This document shows, piece by piece, positions 54,993 through 63,730 of a DNA stretch of 64,000 bases; position 1 is the stretch's first letter, and each line of letters opens with the position of its first letter. Both the position numbers and the translations under genes were made by a program. The notes beneath the pieces were generated by a model. The model was not told the DNA's origin, ran no database searches, and worked only from the letters and a program-made list of their open reading frames with translations. Origin of the DNA: Planctomycetaceae bacterium (GTDB lineage: Bacteria; Planctomycetota; Planctomycetia; Gemmatales; Gemmataceae); NCBI GenBank assembly GCA_013823135.1, contig PNLP01000021.1:1-64000 (forward strand), read 5' to 3'.

Positions 54993-56132
54993 TCAACTCG
55001 CGACGGCTTCGGTGGCAGGCGGTTCTTCCGCTGGCGGCACGGTCGAGGACGCATCGTCGAGCTTGTATTGCTCCCACTTCTTGTGCAGGGTGTTTCGGTT
55101 GATCCCCAGCCGGTCGGCTGCCTTTACCTGGGTTCGACCGCACTCGCGCATCACTTCTTCGATGAGCGCTCGCTCAAGACCGTCCACAAGGAACGGGTGC
55201 AGTTTGAGCCCGTCCGGACGCGGGGCGTGCATTCCGGCACGAACGAGTGCCCGGATCAGCGACGGGACATCCGTTCCGACGCCATTGCTACCCTGGGATT
55301 TCGACGACCGCAACGCATACTTCGGTCGAGTGAATCGCAACAATTCGGGCGTGATCGGGCCGCCATCGGCCAGCACGATGAGCCGCTCGAGTGCGTTTTC
55401 CAACTCGCGAACGTTTCCGGGCCATTCGTGCATCTTCAACCCCTCGATCACGGCGGGCGTGAGCTCAGGAACGATGCACTTATTCTGCTCGCTGTAACGG
55501 CGGAGGAAAAATTGAGCCAGCAGCGCGATATCCTCGCGGCGTTCCCGCAATGGCGGGAGCACAATGGGGATCACGTTCAGGCGGTAATAGAGGTCTTCGC
55601 GGAAATCGCCGGAGCCGATGAGTTCTTCAAGGGAGGCGTTGGTTGCTGCGATGACCCGCACATCGACGCGGATGGTACGGCTTTCGCCGACACGCTCGAA
55701 CTCGCGTTCCTGGAGGACGCGGAGAAGTTTCACCTGAAGCTTGGGGGATGTGCTGTTGATTTCATCGAGGAAGATGGTGCCGCCGTGGGCAGCCTCGAAA
55801 CGGCCGGTCTTGTTTTCGACGGCCCCGGTGAACGCACCCTTGATGTGCCCAAAAAGCTCGCTTTCGAGCAAGTTTTCGTGCAACGCACCGCAGTTCACCC
55901 GGATGAACGGCCCATCGGACCGCCGGCTGAGTTTATGCACCGCCTTGGCGATGATTTCTTTGCCGGTGCCGGTCTCGCCAATGAGCAGTACGTTCGCTGA
56001 CCGCGGTGCGGCGAGCCGCACCATGCGATAGACGTCCTGCATGGCCGGAGCCGTGCCTACGATTTCGGGCAGGGGCGGCTCGACATGCTCAATTTTGGGC
56101 ATCAACCAGTCGCTTCCGGGAGAGGAAGCCAT
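54993..56132 (-). CDS. Sigma-54-dependent activator without receiver domain
   Basis: 379 residues. AAA+ domain with Walker A GETGTGKE (52-59), the sigma-54 contact loop GAFTGA (99-104) intact, Walker B GGTIFLDE, and a Fis-type HTH at the end (AADRLGINRNTLHKKWEQYKL). There is no receiver, GAF or PAS domain, so control must come from a partner, expression level or unusual binding. PspF has a similar plan. ATG 56132 keeps the AAA domain; a longer start at 56174 is possible. The siroheme gene follows by 13 bp, so both may be cotranscribed. Confidence 0.9.
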   Translation of the reverse strand: MASSPGSDWLMPKIEHVEPPLPEIVGTAPAMQDVYRMVRLAAPRSANVLLIGETGTGKEIIAKAVHKLSRRSDGPFIRVNCGALHENLLESELFGHIKGAFTGAVENKTGRFEAAHGGTIFLDEINSTSPKLQVKLLRVLQEREFERVGESRTIRVDVRVIAATNASLEELIGSGDFREDLYYRLNVIPIVLPPLRERREDIALLAQFFLRRYSEQNKCIVPELTPAVIEGLKMHEWPGNVRELENALERLIVLADGGPITPELLRFTRPKYALRSSKSQGSNGVGTDVPSLIRALVRAGMHAPRPDGLKLHPFLVDGLERALIEEVMRECGRTQVKAADRLGINRNTLHKKWEQYKLDDASSTVPPAEEPPATEAVAS

Positions 56133-56255
56133 GAATTCGGCCCATTCCGACGATGGACAGAGAAAGTATACCACAACGTGCCCGCGGTTTCCACATCACC
56201 GCCCGAAAATAGGGCACCTCTCTTGACCAGCCGGGAGCGTGAGCGACCGGAGTGG

Positions 56256-57527
56256 TTAGGTGGTTCCGGCCGCTTCCGCACCCGACTTGCCAAAAGTCGC
56301 AAGCCAGACGGTCCCCGCAAGCATCAAACTCGCGGCAGTCGCAAAACCGATCTCTGGTCCGAGTGCAAACAGCGAACCAACGCCGACGCTGGCCACGAAG
56401 TCGCCAATCCCATTGACTGAGGCCAGCAAGCCCATCGCGGTCCCCCGCACCGACTTGTCGGGTACGAGATCCGCAGCGATCGCCGGTTCGAGTGCTTCTT
56501 CGACCGCGATGTAAACTCCCCCGAGCGCGAAGAGCACCGCCAGCCAGGCCACGCTCCGCGTTTCAGTGACGAACAGCGTTCCGAAGCCAACCATCGTGAG
56601 AACACCGATCGCGTAGCCCGCGAGCAGCACCGGCAGGTGGCCCCATTTGTCGCCGAGCGCACCTGCCGGGAATGCGGCGAGTGCCCCCGCGGCGTTTTTC
56701 AACGCATACAGCGACACGGCAACCGCAGCGGCGTGTTGAGCACCGTACACGGGTGTGAGGAGTAGCGTGGCGGCGAGAACGAGCAAGGCGTGCGAGAAAT
56801 CGCCCACGCCAAACACGAACACCGGACCGAGCCAGCGGCGGAACGCGGATGGCAACGCCTTCAGAGATGCGCCGAGCCGCAGTCCGGGTTTCGGCGTGAA
56901 TCGCTGTTCGCGCACCAACAGAGCGAACGCGAGTGCAGCCCCAAGCCCCGGAATGAGCGTCACCAGAAACACGAATCGATATGGCCCGGGTTCCGTGTCG
57001 AACCACTCAGATGGTAGCCATGCGATGAGCGCGGCACCGATCAGCGGCCCGAGGATCGCGCCGAGCGTGTCGCCGGCCCGGTGGAAGCCGAATGCCTTGC
57101 CGTGGTTTTCGGGAGAGACCGAGTCCGCGAGGATCGCATTGCGAAGCGGTCCGCGAAGCCCCTTCCCGATCCACGCCAGCGACTTCGCGACCAGCACCAG
57201 CGGCCAGCTCACAGCGAGAGCACATAGCGCGAACGCCGAGCCGGTCAGAGCGTAGCCCCCGACGACGAACGCTTTACGCTTCCCGATGCGGTCGGAATAC
57301 CAGCCAACGGTGAGTTTCACGGCGTTCGAGAGGAGATCGGCCGTGCCTTCGATAACGCCGAGAACGCGGCCCGCATCAGCGGGAGAAAGCCCGATGAGCA
57401 GCAGGAAGCCGGGGAGAATGGCGGTGGCCATTTCGTAGCCGACATCGGCAAGGAAGCTGGTCAGCCCCGCGCCGATGACCGTGCGGTTGAACCACGACCC
57501 GGACGGTTCGGCAGCGGTTTCGGTCAT
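56256..57527 (-). CDS. MFS transporter
   Basis: 423 residues, about twelve helices, inner membrane. Motif A-like GWYSDRIGKRKAFVVGGYAL between helices 2 and 3, GKGLRGPLRNAILADSV and GALGDKWGHLPVLLAGY in the second half. The 'G-K-x-x-R-G/T-P-x-R-x-x-x-x-A' string is seen in a subset of MFS exporters. It follows the NTF2-like gene by 25 bp and is probably cotranscribed. Substrate not assignable. Confidence 0.85.
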   Translation of the reverse strand: MTETAAEPSGSWFNRTVIGAGLTSFLADVGYEMATAILPGFLLLIGLSPADAGRVLGVIEGTADLLSNAVKLTVGWYSDRIGKRKAFVVGGYALTGSAFALCALAVSWPLVLVAKSLAWIGKGLRGPLRNAILADSVSPENHGKAFGFHRAGDTLGAILGPLIGAALIAWLPSEWFDTEPGPYRFVFLVTLIPGLGAALAFALLVREQRFTPKPGLRLGASLKALPSAFRRWLGPVFVFGVGDFSHALLVLAATLLLTPVYGAQHAAAVAVSLYALKNAAGALAAFPAGALGDKWGHLPVLLAGYAIGVLTMVGFGTLFVTETRSVAWLAVLFALGGVYIAVEEALEPAIAADLVPDKSVRGTAMGLLASVNGIGDFVASVGVGSLFALGPEIGFATAASLMLAGTVWLATFGKSGAEAAGTT

Positions 57528-57552
57528 GGTTGCACTCGGATAGCGAGCGGGC

Positions 57553-58011
57553 TTACTTGGCCAGCGTTTCCTGGTAGAAGATGCTGACCCATTTCCCGCC
57601 GCGCCGCACGTACGTGCTCGACGACACCACAGTCACCTTCCTCGGCTTCTCATCCTTGACCGCGCTGGTGTAGGTGATGCGGTAGATGAGCGTCGCGACA
57701 TCCGCTGTCGGCATGACGATATCGGGCTTTCCCTCGACGGTGAAGCTGTCGAGTTTGTAGTCGGGCATGAGCTTGAGCATCTCTGGCTTGTGCAGCCTAA
57801 CCGCGTCGTAGAAGATCAGGACGACGTCGTCGGCAAGGTATTCCTTCATCGCCGCGACGTCCTTCTTCTTCATCATCACCCAGCTTTCGACCTCGCGTTC
57901 CATGAGGGTATCGCGAAGTTTTGCCCGATCCGCGGCATCGTCGGCCCGCACGGGCGCAACGCCGACCAATGCGAGCACAAAGCCGAGCAGGAACGTGTGT
58001 TTCGCGAACAT
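57553..58011 (-). CDS. Secreted NTF2-like (SnoaL/DUF4440) protein
   Basis: 152 residues. Signal peptide FAKHTFLLGFVLALVGVAPVRA, then an NTF2-like alpha+beta domain: helical RDTLMEREVESWVMMKKKDVAAM, YLADDVVLIFYDA, and strands ending VVSSSTYVRRGGKWVSIFYQET. Small-molecule binding or dehydratase/isomerase activity occurs in the fold. GGAG lies before ATG 58011. First gene of a two-gene unit with the MFS transporter. Confidence 0.8.
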   Translation of the reverse strand: MFAKHTFLLGFVLALVGVAPVRADDAADRAKLRDTLMEREVESWVMMKKKDVAAMKEYLADDVVLIFYDAVRLHKPEMLKLMPDYKLDSFTVEGKPDIVMPTADVATLIYRITYTSAVKDEKPRKVTVVSSSTYVRRGGKWVSIFYQETLAK

Positions 58012-58128
58012 GATTACTCCGTCGTGAATGTGAGTCGCTCCACTGGAGCATGACGCCGCCACAAACGCTAGACTCACGGTTACGCGTCAGTGGGCGAGCT
58101 GGCTACGTCTTGCAGATGAGGAACCGCA

Positions 58129-58764
58129 ATGAACGAGCGAGAAGCGTTATTGCGTGCGGTGTGCGACAACCCCGACGAGGACACGCCACGCCTCGTCTTC
58201 TCCGACTGGCTTCAGGAGAACGGCGAGGAGGAACGCGCCGAGTTCATCCGTCTTCAGTGTCAAACTGCAAACCTGCCGGTAGCCTCGTCAGCTCGGCAGC
58301 ACCGAGAGAACATTATCAACTCGCTGCTCCATATCCACGGGCAGACCTGGTATTGCGAGCTCCCGACGGGAGACGGCTACCGTTGGGGCGAAACCTTCAT
58401 CCGCGGATTTGTTGCTGACCTGACGGTCTTGGAAGTGCTGCCGGAGCGATCACTAGAAAAGTTGCTCGATGCGAGCCCCGTCACTTCACTTATCGTGAAT
58501 TGTGTGAGGCTGCAGTGGGAGGTCTTGTCTGAGTGTGGGTATCTGGATCGTCTCCGAGTAGTCACAATTGATTCAACCTGTGTTGACTCGCATGTCCATG
58601 CGGTCTGCAAAATTGGCCCCTGGCCACGACTTGAGAAGTTCGTCATTGCGGGCACTGTCACCGAAGACAGGCGATATCTGACCATCAGTCAATACGCGGC
58701 AGACTCGCTTCGGAATGCGTTTTGCGGCCGGCTTCGGTTGCCGCCAAGAGGCCACATGCTCTGA
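58129..58764 (+). CDS. TIGR02996-domain protein (Gemmata family)
   Basis: 211 residues. The first 47 residues carry the repeat-companion domain (MNEREALLRAVCDNPDEDTP, RLVFSDWLQENGEEERAEFIRLQ), a hallmark of Gemmata. In larger members this precedes leucine-rich repeats; the rest here (about 100-210) has a few LRR-like segments (VTSLIVNCVRLQWEVLSECGYLDRL is two strand-helix turns) but no full array, so the protein may be short or truncated. GAGG precedes the ATG. Function unknown. Confidence 0.8.
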   Translation: MNEREALLRAVCDNPDEDTPRLVFSDWLQENGEEERAEFIRLQCQTANLPVASSARQHRENIINSLLHIHGQTWYCELPTGDGYRWGETFIRGFVADLTVLEVLPERSLEKLLDASPVTSLIVNCVRLQWEVLSECGYLDRLRVVTIDSTCVDSHVHAVCKIGPWPRLEKFVIAGTVTEDRRYLTISQYAADSLRNAFCGRLRLPPRGHML

Positions 58765-58778
58765 TCTGTGATCGCTTA

Positions 58779-61775
58779 TCACTCCCCCGCCCCGGTCTCG
58801 GGGGCGAATCCGCGGCGCATCTGGTTTTCGGTCACGGTGCGCGGCAACAGGAACTGCAACAGGTAGTCCGGGCCGCCGGCTTTCGAGCCGATGCCGCTGA
58901 GTTTGAAGCCGCCGAACGGTTGGCGATCCACGAGCGCTCCCGTGCACTTGCGGTTGATGTAGAGGTTCCCCACGCGGAACCGTCGCTTCACTTGTTCCAG
59001 GTGCGTCGGGCTGCGGCTGAACACGCCGCCCGTCAGCGCGTACTTCGTGCCGTTCGCGATGCGGATGGCGTCGTCCAAATCCTTCGCGCGAATCACCGAC
59101 AGCACCGGGCCGAAGATTTCTTCCTGGGCGATACCGGCGTTCTCGGGCACGTCGGCGAAGATCGCTGGCCCCACGAAGTAGCCCTGCGACGCGAGAGCGC
59201 CGATGTCGGTGTGGTGAGCGAGCCGCGCTTGCGTCTTGCCCGCCTCGATCGTCTTCAGGATGCGGTCGCGGCTCTCGGCGTCGATCACGGGACCGAGCGA
59301 ACAGCCGGGTTCGTCGGCAGCGCTCACGGTCAGGCTCTTGGTCGCTTCCACGAGGCGGTTCAGGAACTGATCGTAAATGCCATCGAGCACGATGGCACGC
59401 GAACCGGCCGAGCACTTCTGCCCACCGTAGCCGAACGCCGAATCGACCACGCCCTTCACGGCTTCATCGAGGTCCGCGTCGGAGTCCACGATCACGGCGT
59501 TCTTGCCGCCCATCTCGGCGATCACCTTCTTGACGAAGTTCTGCCCGCCGGGGGTCTTCGCGGCCTGCTCGTTAATCATGAGCGCGACCTTAAGCGACCC
59601 GGTGAACGCGATGAGCGCGACGTCCGGGTGCTGCACGAGCGTCGGCCCGATTTCCTCGCCGATGCCGGGGACGAAGTTCACGACTCCCGCGGGCACGCCT
59701 GCTGCGAGGAAACACTCCATGAGCTTCGCGCCGATCACACCCGACTGCTCAGCCGGCTTCAGGATCACGGTGTTCCCGGCGACGACAGCGGCCGCGGCCA
59801 TGCCGGTGAGGATGGCGAGCGGGAAGTTCCACGGCGCGATGACGACCGACACGCCACGAGCGTCGTAGAAGTAGCGGTTGTCCTCGCCGGGTACATCGCG
59901 GTGCTGTGGGGCCGCGAGGCGTTCCATTTCGACGGCGTAATAGTCACAGAAGTCGATCGCTTCCGCGACGTCGGCGTCGGACTCACGCCACGGTTTGCCC
60001 GTCTCGAGCACGATCCACGCGGACAGCTCGAACCGCCGAGCACGGAACTGATCAGCCACGCGAAGCAATAACGCAGCCCGCTCTGCCACGGGTACATCTC
60101 GCCACGAATCGAACGCCTTCAGGCACGACGCGACCGCTGCGTTCGCCTGCTCCACACTCGCACACGCCACCTTGCCGATCACCTCGGATGTGCGCGACGG
60201 GTTCACGCTGTCGAGCGTTTTCGCGAGCGGTTGGGCCTTGTTGTCGATAACGACGGGGAACGTGCGACCGAACTCGGTCCGCACCTTTGCGAGCGCCGCA
60301 ACCATCTTGTCGCGGTTCGCTGCCACGGAGAAGTCGGAAAGGGGTTCGTTGTGAAACGCAGAAGCCGCTTGCGGCTTCGTGGGCGTGATCGGCTGCGAAG
60401 CCGCAAGTGGCTTGGATTGGTGCAGTGTGGGATCCATAAGCAATATCTCCTCCGATAGCCCTTCCGCGAACCCTTGTCGCAAGAATGAATCGTTCGACGA
60501 GTTCTCCAGCAGGCGGCGCACGAGATACGCCATGCCGGGAAGAAGTTGCCCGTAGGGCGTGTAAATGCGGAGCCGGTAGCCCTGCGATTGAATCGCTTCC
60601 TTGATCGGGTCGGCCATCCCGTAGAGCATCTGGAACTCGAAGCGGCGCTGCGGCACCTTCAACTTCTCGGCCACAGCCATCGCGTGAGCAATGCTGCGGA
60701 TGTTGTGCGAGCCGAATGCCGGAATGAGCCAATCCACGTTCGCCAAGAGGAACTCGGTGAGTTTCTCGAAGTTCGCGTCGGACTGCCACTTCTTCGTGAA
60801 CACGGGCACGGGCCAGCCGTTCTGCGCCGCGATCACGGTTTCGTAGTCCCAGTACGCACCCTTCACGAGCCGCACCCACACGGGGCACTTGCGTTCGTTC
60901 TTCGCCCAGTCGAGGAGTTTGTGCAGGTCGGCTTCGGTGTCGGTGAGGTACGCCTGAATCGCGATGCCGACGTGTGGCCAGTTGCGGAACTCGGGCTCCG
61001 TCAGGATCGTGCGGAAGATGTGAAGCGTTGTGTCCTTGAAGCTGTGTTGCTCCATGTCGAAGTTCACGAACGCCCCGGTGCGTTTGGCGAGCGCGAGGAT
61101 CGGCCGCAACCGCCGACAGACCGCCCGCGTCGTGCCTTCGGGGTCGATCGGGTCGAACTGGCTGAAGAGTGCCGAGAGCTTCACCGACACGTTCACGCGA
61201 GGGATCGGCCCCCGGTCGTCCCGATCGATGATCGGTTCCTCGGGCCACGCATTCACTTCGCGGGTCAGGCCCGCAAGCAGGTCAAGGTACTGCTTCTGAA
61301 CGTGATCTGCTTCTGGCTCGGTGATCGTCGCTTCGCCGAGCAGGTCGATGGTGAACGCGAGCCGGCGGTTCCGCATGGCGTGGACTGCGTTCACGGCTTC
61401 GTTCACGTTCGAGCCGGCGATGAACTTGCGAGCCATCCGCTCGGCATTGCTGCGGGCCGCCCACGCCAGTGCGCTACCAAGCAAACCGCCGCTCGGGATG
61501 AACAGCGTGCCGAGCCGTGCCCACCACGGGAGTTCATCCTTTGCCTCGCCGAGGTACTCTTGCAAGTGGCGAGAAATCTCGGCGGGTTCCTTCAGATAGG
61601 GGAGCGTATCGACGAAGCGGAAGAGTTGCACCTTCAGGGCGGGGTCGTGCATCCCCAGACCCATGAGCTTATCTTCCAGCCACGGGCGAGTGAACAGAAT
61701 CGGCCCCTGTCGGTCGAGCCGGGCGAAGATGTCGCGACCATATTCCTTCGTGCGGGCGTCCAGGTTCGGGTTCAT
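58779..61775 (-). CDS. putA: Bifunctional proline dehydrogenase / P5C dehydrogenase (PutA type)
   Basis: 998 residues, the size of short PutA proteins without the DNA-binding domain. N-terminal PRODH (about 150-440) has VSVKLSALFSQFDPIDPEG, RLVKGAYWDYE and FEFQMLYGM. C-terminal aldehyde dehydrogenase (about 530-990) has ILTGMAAAAVVAGNTVILKP, EMGGKNAVIVDSDADLDEAV (Glu about 755), and the catalytic Cys in GYGGQKCSAGSRAIV (about 788). It oxidises proline to glutamate through FAD and NAD. The linker (about 445-475) contains a palindromic repeat translated in frame. The gene is monocistronic. Confidence 0.93.
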   Translation of the reverse strand: MNPNLDARTKEYGRDIFARLDRQGPILFTRPWLEDKLMGLGMHDPALKVQLFRFVDTLPYLKEPAEISRHLQEYLGEAKDELPWWARLGTLFIPSGGLLGSALAWAARSNAERMARKFIAGSNVNEAVNAVHAMRNRRLAFTIDLLGEATITEPEADHVQKQYLDLLAGLTREVNAWPEEPIIDRDDRGPIPRVNVSVKLSALFSQFDPIDPEGTTRAVCRRLRPILALAKRTGAFVNFDMEQHSFKDTTLHIFRTILTEPEFRNWPHVGIAIQAYLTDTEADLHKLLDWAKNERKCPVWVRLVKGAYWDYETVIAAQNGWPVPVFTKKWQSDANFEKLTEFLLANVDWLIPAFGSHNIRSIAHAMAVAEKLKVPQRRFEFQMLYGMADPIKEAIQSQGYRLRIYTPYGQLLPGMAYLVRRLLENSSNDSFLRQGFAEGLSEEILLMDPTLHQSKPLAASQPITPTKPQAASAFHNEPLSDFSVAANRDKMVAALAKVRTEFGRTFPVVIDNKAQPLAKTLDSVNPSRTSEVIGKVACASVEQANAAVASCLKAFDSWRDVPVAERAALLLRVADQFRARRFELSAWIVLETGKPWRESDADVAEAIDFCDYYAVEMERLAAPQHRDVPGEDNRYFYDARGVSVVIAPWNFPLAILTGMAAAAVVAGNTVILKPAEQSGVIGAKLMECFLAAGVPAGVVNFVPGIGEEIGPTLVQHPDVALIAFTGSLKVALMINEQAAKTPGGQNFVKKVIAEMGGKNAVIVDSDADLDEAVKGVVDSAFGYGGQKCSAGSRAIVLDGIYDQFLNRLVEATKSLTVSAADEPGCSLGPVIDAESRDRILKTIEAGKTQARLAHHTDIGALASQGYFVGPAIFADVPENAGIAQEEIFGPVLSVIRAKDLDDAIRIANGTKYALTGGVFSRSPTHLEQVKRRFRVGNLYINRKCTGALVDRQPFGGFKLSGIGSKAGGPDYLLQFLLPRTVTENQMRRGFAPETGAGE
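60358..60414. repeat. REP-like palindrome inside the putA linker
   Basis: Left arm GAAGCCGCTTGCGGCTTCG (60361-60379) and right arm CGAAGCCGCAAGTGGCTTG (60396-60414) match as reverse complements in 17 of 19 positions, and each arm is itself a palindrome around TT/AA. GCCGCTTGCGGCTTCG also lies at 39981-39996 downstream of the FecR gene. It is in frame and codes for part of the linker between two enzyme domains. Confidence 0.75.
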
Positions 61776-61946
61776 GAGTATTCCGAGTTCTGCGTGCGTA
61801 AGACGTGAGTCTCATGATCTTGTTCAACATTTCAAGGGAGTTTCATCCTGGCCTCACCAAGTTATCACCAACCTTTGCCCACACCGACTCTTTTGGGTAA
61901 CATGATAACCCAGGTCAGACCTCGGTGGTTTGTCGGAAGGCATACG

Positions 61947-62801
61947 ATGGCGATCGCAAAAATTGGCAAATTCACCGTTCTCGACACACTCGGGAACGGA
62001 GCCCACAGCAGTATTTTACACATCCGCCGTGCCGAGGACGAAAAGGAGTATGCCCTCAAACTCGTCGACATTGAAGATGCAGATGACGTGAAATTCCTCG
62101 AACAAGCCAAGCACGAATTTCGCGTCGGTCAGATGTTCAACCACCCTAACCTCGTGAAAATTCATTGCCTTGAAACCGAAGGCGGCTGGTTTTCTGGGCC
62201 CAAGAAGGCGAAGTTGCTGATCGAGTATGTGCCCGGCAAAACGATGGACAAAATCCCGCTACTCCGGATGGCGAAACTGATCCGCGTCTTCGAGCGTATC
62301 GCCGACGCCTTGATGCACATGCACAAAAACGGCGTCTACCACGCCGACATGAAGCCGAACAACCTGATCTACGAACGCGGCATCAGGGTGAAGGTGCTGG
62401 ACTATGGTCTGGCGTGGATCAAAGGTGAGCCGAAGAATCGCATCCAGGGGACGCCCGAATACATCGCACCGGAGACGGTCGAACACAAGCTCGTGAACGA
62501 ACGCACCGACATCTACAACTTCGGTGCGACCATGTATCGACTCACGACACTGCAACTCCCGCCGTCATGGGGACCGAGCGAGGACAAGCTCACCATGACC
62601 TCGCAAGAATTCAAGAAGACCCTGAAGCCGGTCCGGTCGATCAACCCGGTCGTTCCCGAGGGGTTGGCTGAACTCATCCAGCAGTGTCTGCGGCCCAACG
62701 CGAACAAGCGACCGGAACGGATGAGCCACATTCAAGGCACGCTCGACCAACTCGCCGACGAGGCCGCCGCCAAGATCGATCCCGACGAACTGGAATCGTG
62801 A
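61947..62801 (+). CDS. Small cytoplasmic Ser/Thr protein kinase (Hanks type)
   Basis: 284 residues, a bare kinase domain. Gly loop LGNGAHSSI (about 15-22), Lys38 in ALKLVD, catalytic HADMKPNN (about 131; the usual HRD has Ala for Arg, so non-RD), DYG in place of DFG (about 151), and the APE-like GTPEYIAPE. No membrane helix, PASTA or sensor domain, unusual for bacterial kinases of this type. GGAAGG precedes ATG 61947; an upstream in-frame ATG at 61875 is less likely. It sits divergent from putA and convergent with the nitrilase gene. Confidence 0.87.
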   Translation: MAIAKIGKFTVLDTLGNGAHSSILHIRRAEDEKEYALKLVDIEDADDVKFLEQAKHEFRVGQMFNHPNLVKIHCLETEGGWFSGPKKAKLLIEYVPGKTMDKIPLLRMAKLIRVFERIADALMHMHKNGVYHADMKPNNLIYERGIRVKVLDYGLAWIKGEPKNRIQGTPEYIAPETVEHKLVNERTDIYNFGATMYRLTTLQLPPSWGPSEDKLTMTSQEFKKTLKPVRSINPVVPEGLAELIQQCLRPNANKRPERMSHIQGTLDQLADEAAAKIDPDELES

Positions 62802-62818
62802 CAACCCCGTGGCTTGCC

Positions 62819-63685
62819 TCACTTATTGAAGTGCCCGGTGAAGCCGCCGGGGTTCTCCACAAGTGGCCCGTACATCTCGGGTCGCCGCCAGTTCACGCGG
62901 TCGATCTCGTACTCACCCGCGCATGTCACCACGCGTTTCTGCCGGGCCGCCACGGGATCAACCTCGATGGCGAAGATCTCTTCCGCACCTTCACGGGCGA
63001 AGTGCAGAACATTCCCCATGTAATCCGCCGCCGAGCTCAACCCGATGTAGTGAAAGCCGCTCTCGTCGCCGACGCGGTTCACCGCGAGGTGATAGATGTG
63101 GTTCTCCCACGCTCGCGCTGCCGACACCAGTTCCGCCATCTTGCGGGCGTTCGTGGCCCAGTTCGTCGGCAACACTACGAGATCCGCACCTAGCAACGTG
63201 AGGACGCGAGCGGTCTCGGGGAAGCTACCGTCGAAGCAGATGCTCATGCCGAGCTTCAGGCCGCCGAGATCATGAACCGCGAACGGCCGGTCGCCGGGAT
63301 CGGTGAAGCGATCCGCGCCCAGGCAGGGCAGGTGTAACTTGCGGTAACTGGCGACGTAGCCCGACGGACCAACCAGCGCCGTGGAGTTGAACAACTTGCC
63401 GTCCGCGGTCGCTTCGAGCAATCCGAACACGACCCACACACCGCGACGAGCACACTCCTTCGCGATCGCATCGGTGCTTGGGCCGGGCAGCGTATCGGCG
63501 GCGAGAAGGGCTTCCGCTCGGCTACCAAAGCCGTAGCCGGTGAGGATGCACTCGGGGAAGACGACGAGTTTCGCACCGCGATCCGCAGCTTCGTTCAGCT
63601 TGCGGACGATGGTCGCCACGTTGGCAGCCTTGTCCGCAAGAGTGCAGTCCATCTGCACGCCCGCGACGGTCCAGGTTTCGGGCAT
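62819..63685 (-). CDS. Nitrilase-superfamily amidohydrolase
   Basis: 288 residues. Catalytic triad Glu45 (VVFPECILTGYG), Lys116 (YRKLHLP) and Cys150 (SICFDGSFPE), with the normal spacing. It hydrolyses a C-N bond of an amide; close families include omega-amidases, N-carbamoyl amidases and NAD synthetase-associated enzymes, and none is decided here. Cytoplasmic. The first gene of a possible operon or solitary; the partial gene upstream ends 46 bp before it. Confidence 0.9.
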   Translation of the reverse strand: MPETWTVAGVQMDCTLADKAANVATIVRKLNEAADRGAKLVVFPECILTGYGFGSRAEALLAADTLPGPSTDAIAKECARRGVWVVFGLLEATADGKLFNSTALVGPSGYVASYRKLHLPCLGADRFTDPGDRPFAVHDLGGLKLGMSICFDGSFPETARVLTLLGADLVVLPTNWATNARKMAELVSAARAWENHIYHLAVNRVGDESGFHYIGLSSAADYMGNVLHFAREGAEEIFAIEVDPVAARQKRVVTCAGEYEIDRVNWRRPEMYGPLVENPGGFTGHFNK

Positions 63686-63730
63686 GGGGAGAACTCCGGT
63701 ACAAGGTTTAGCCGCGACCAGGCGGGAGCG

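Noticed and set aside
60546-61808. Long plus-strand frame opposite the PRODH domain
   Set aside because: Shadow of putA; no recognisable domain.
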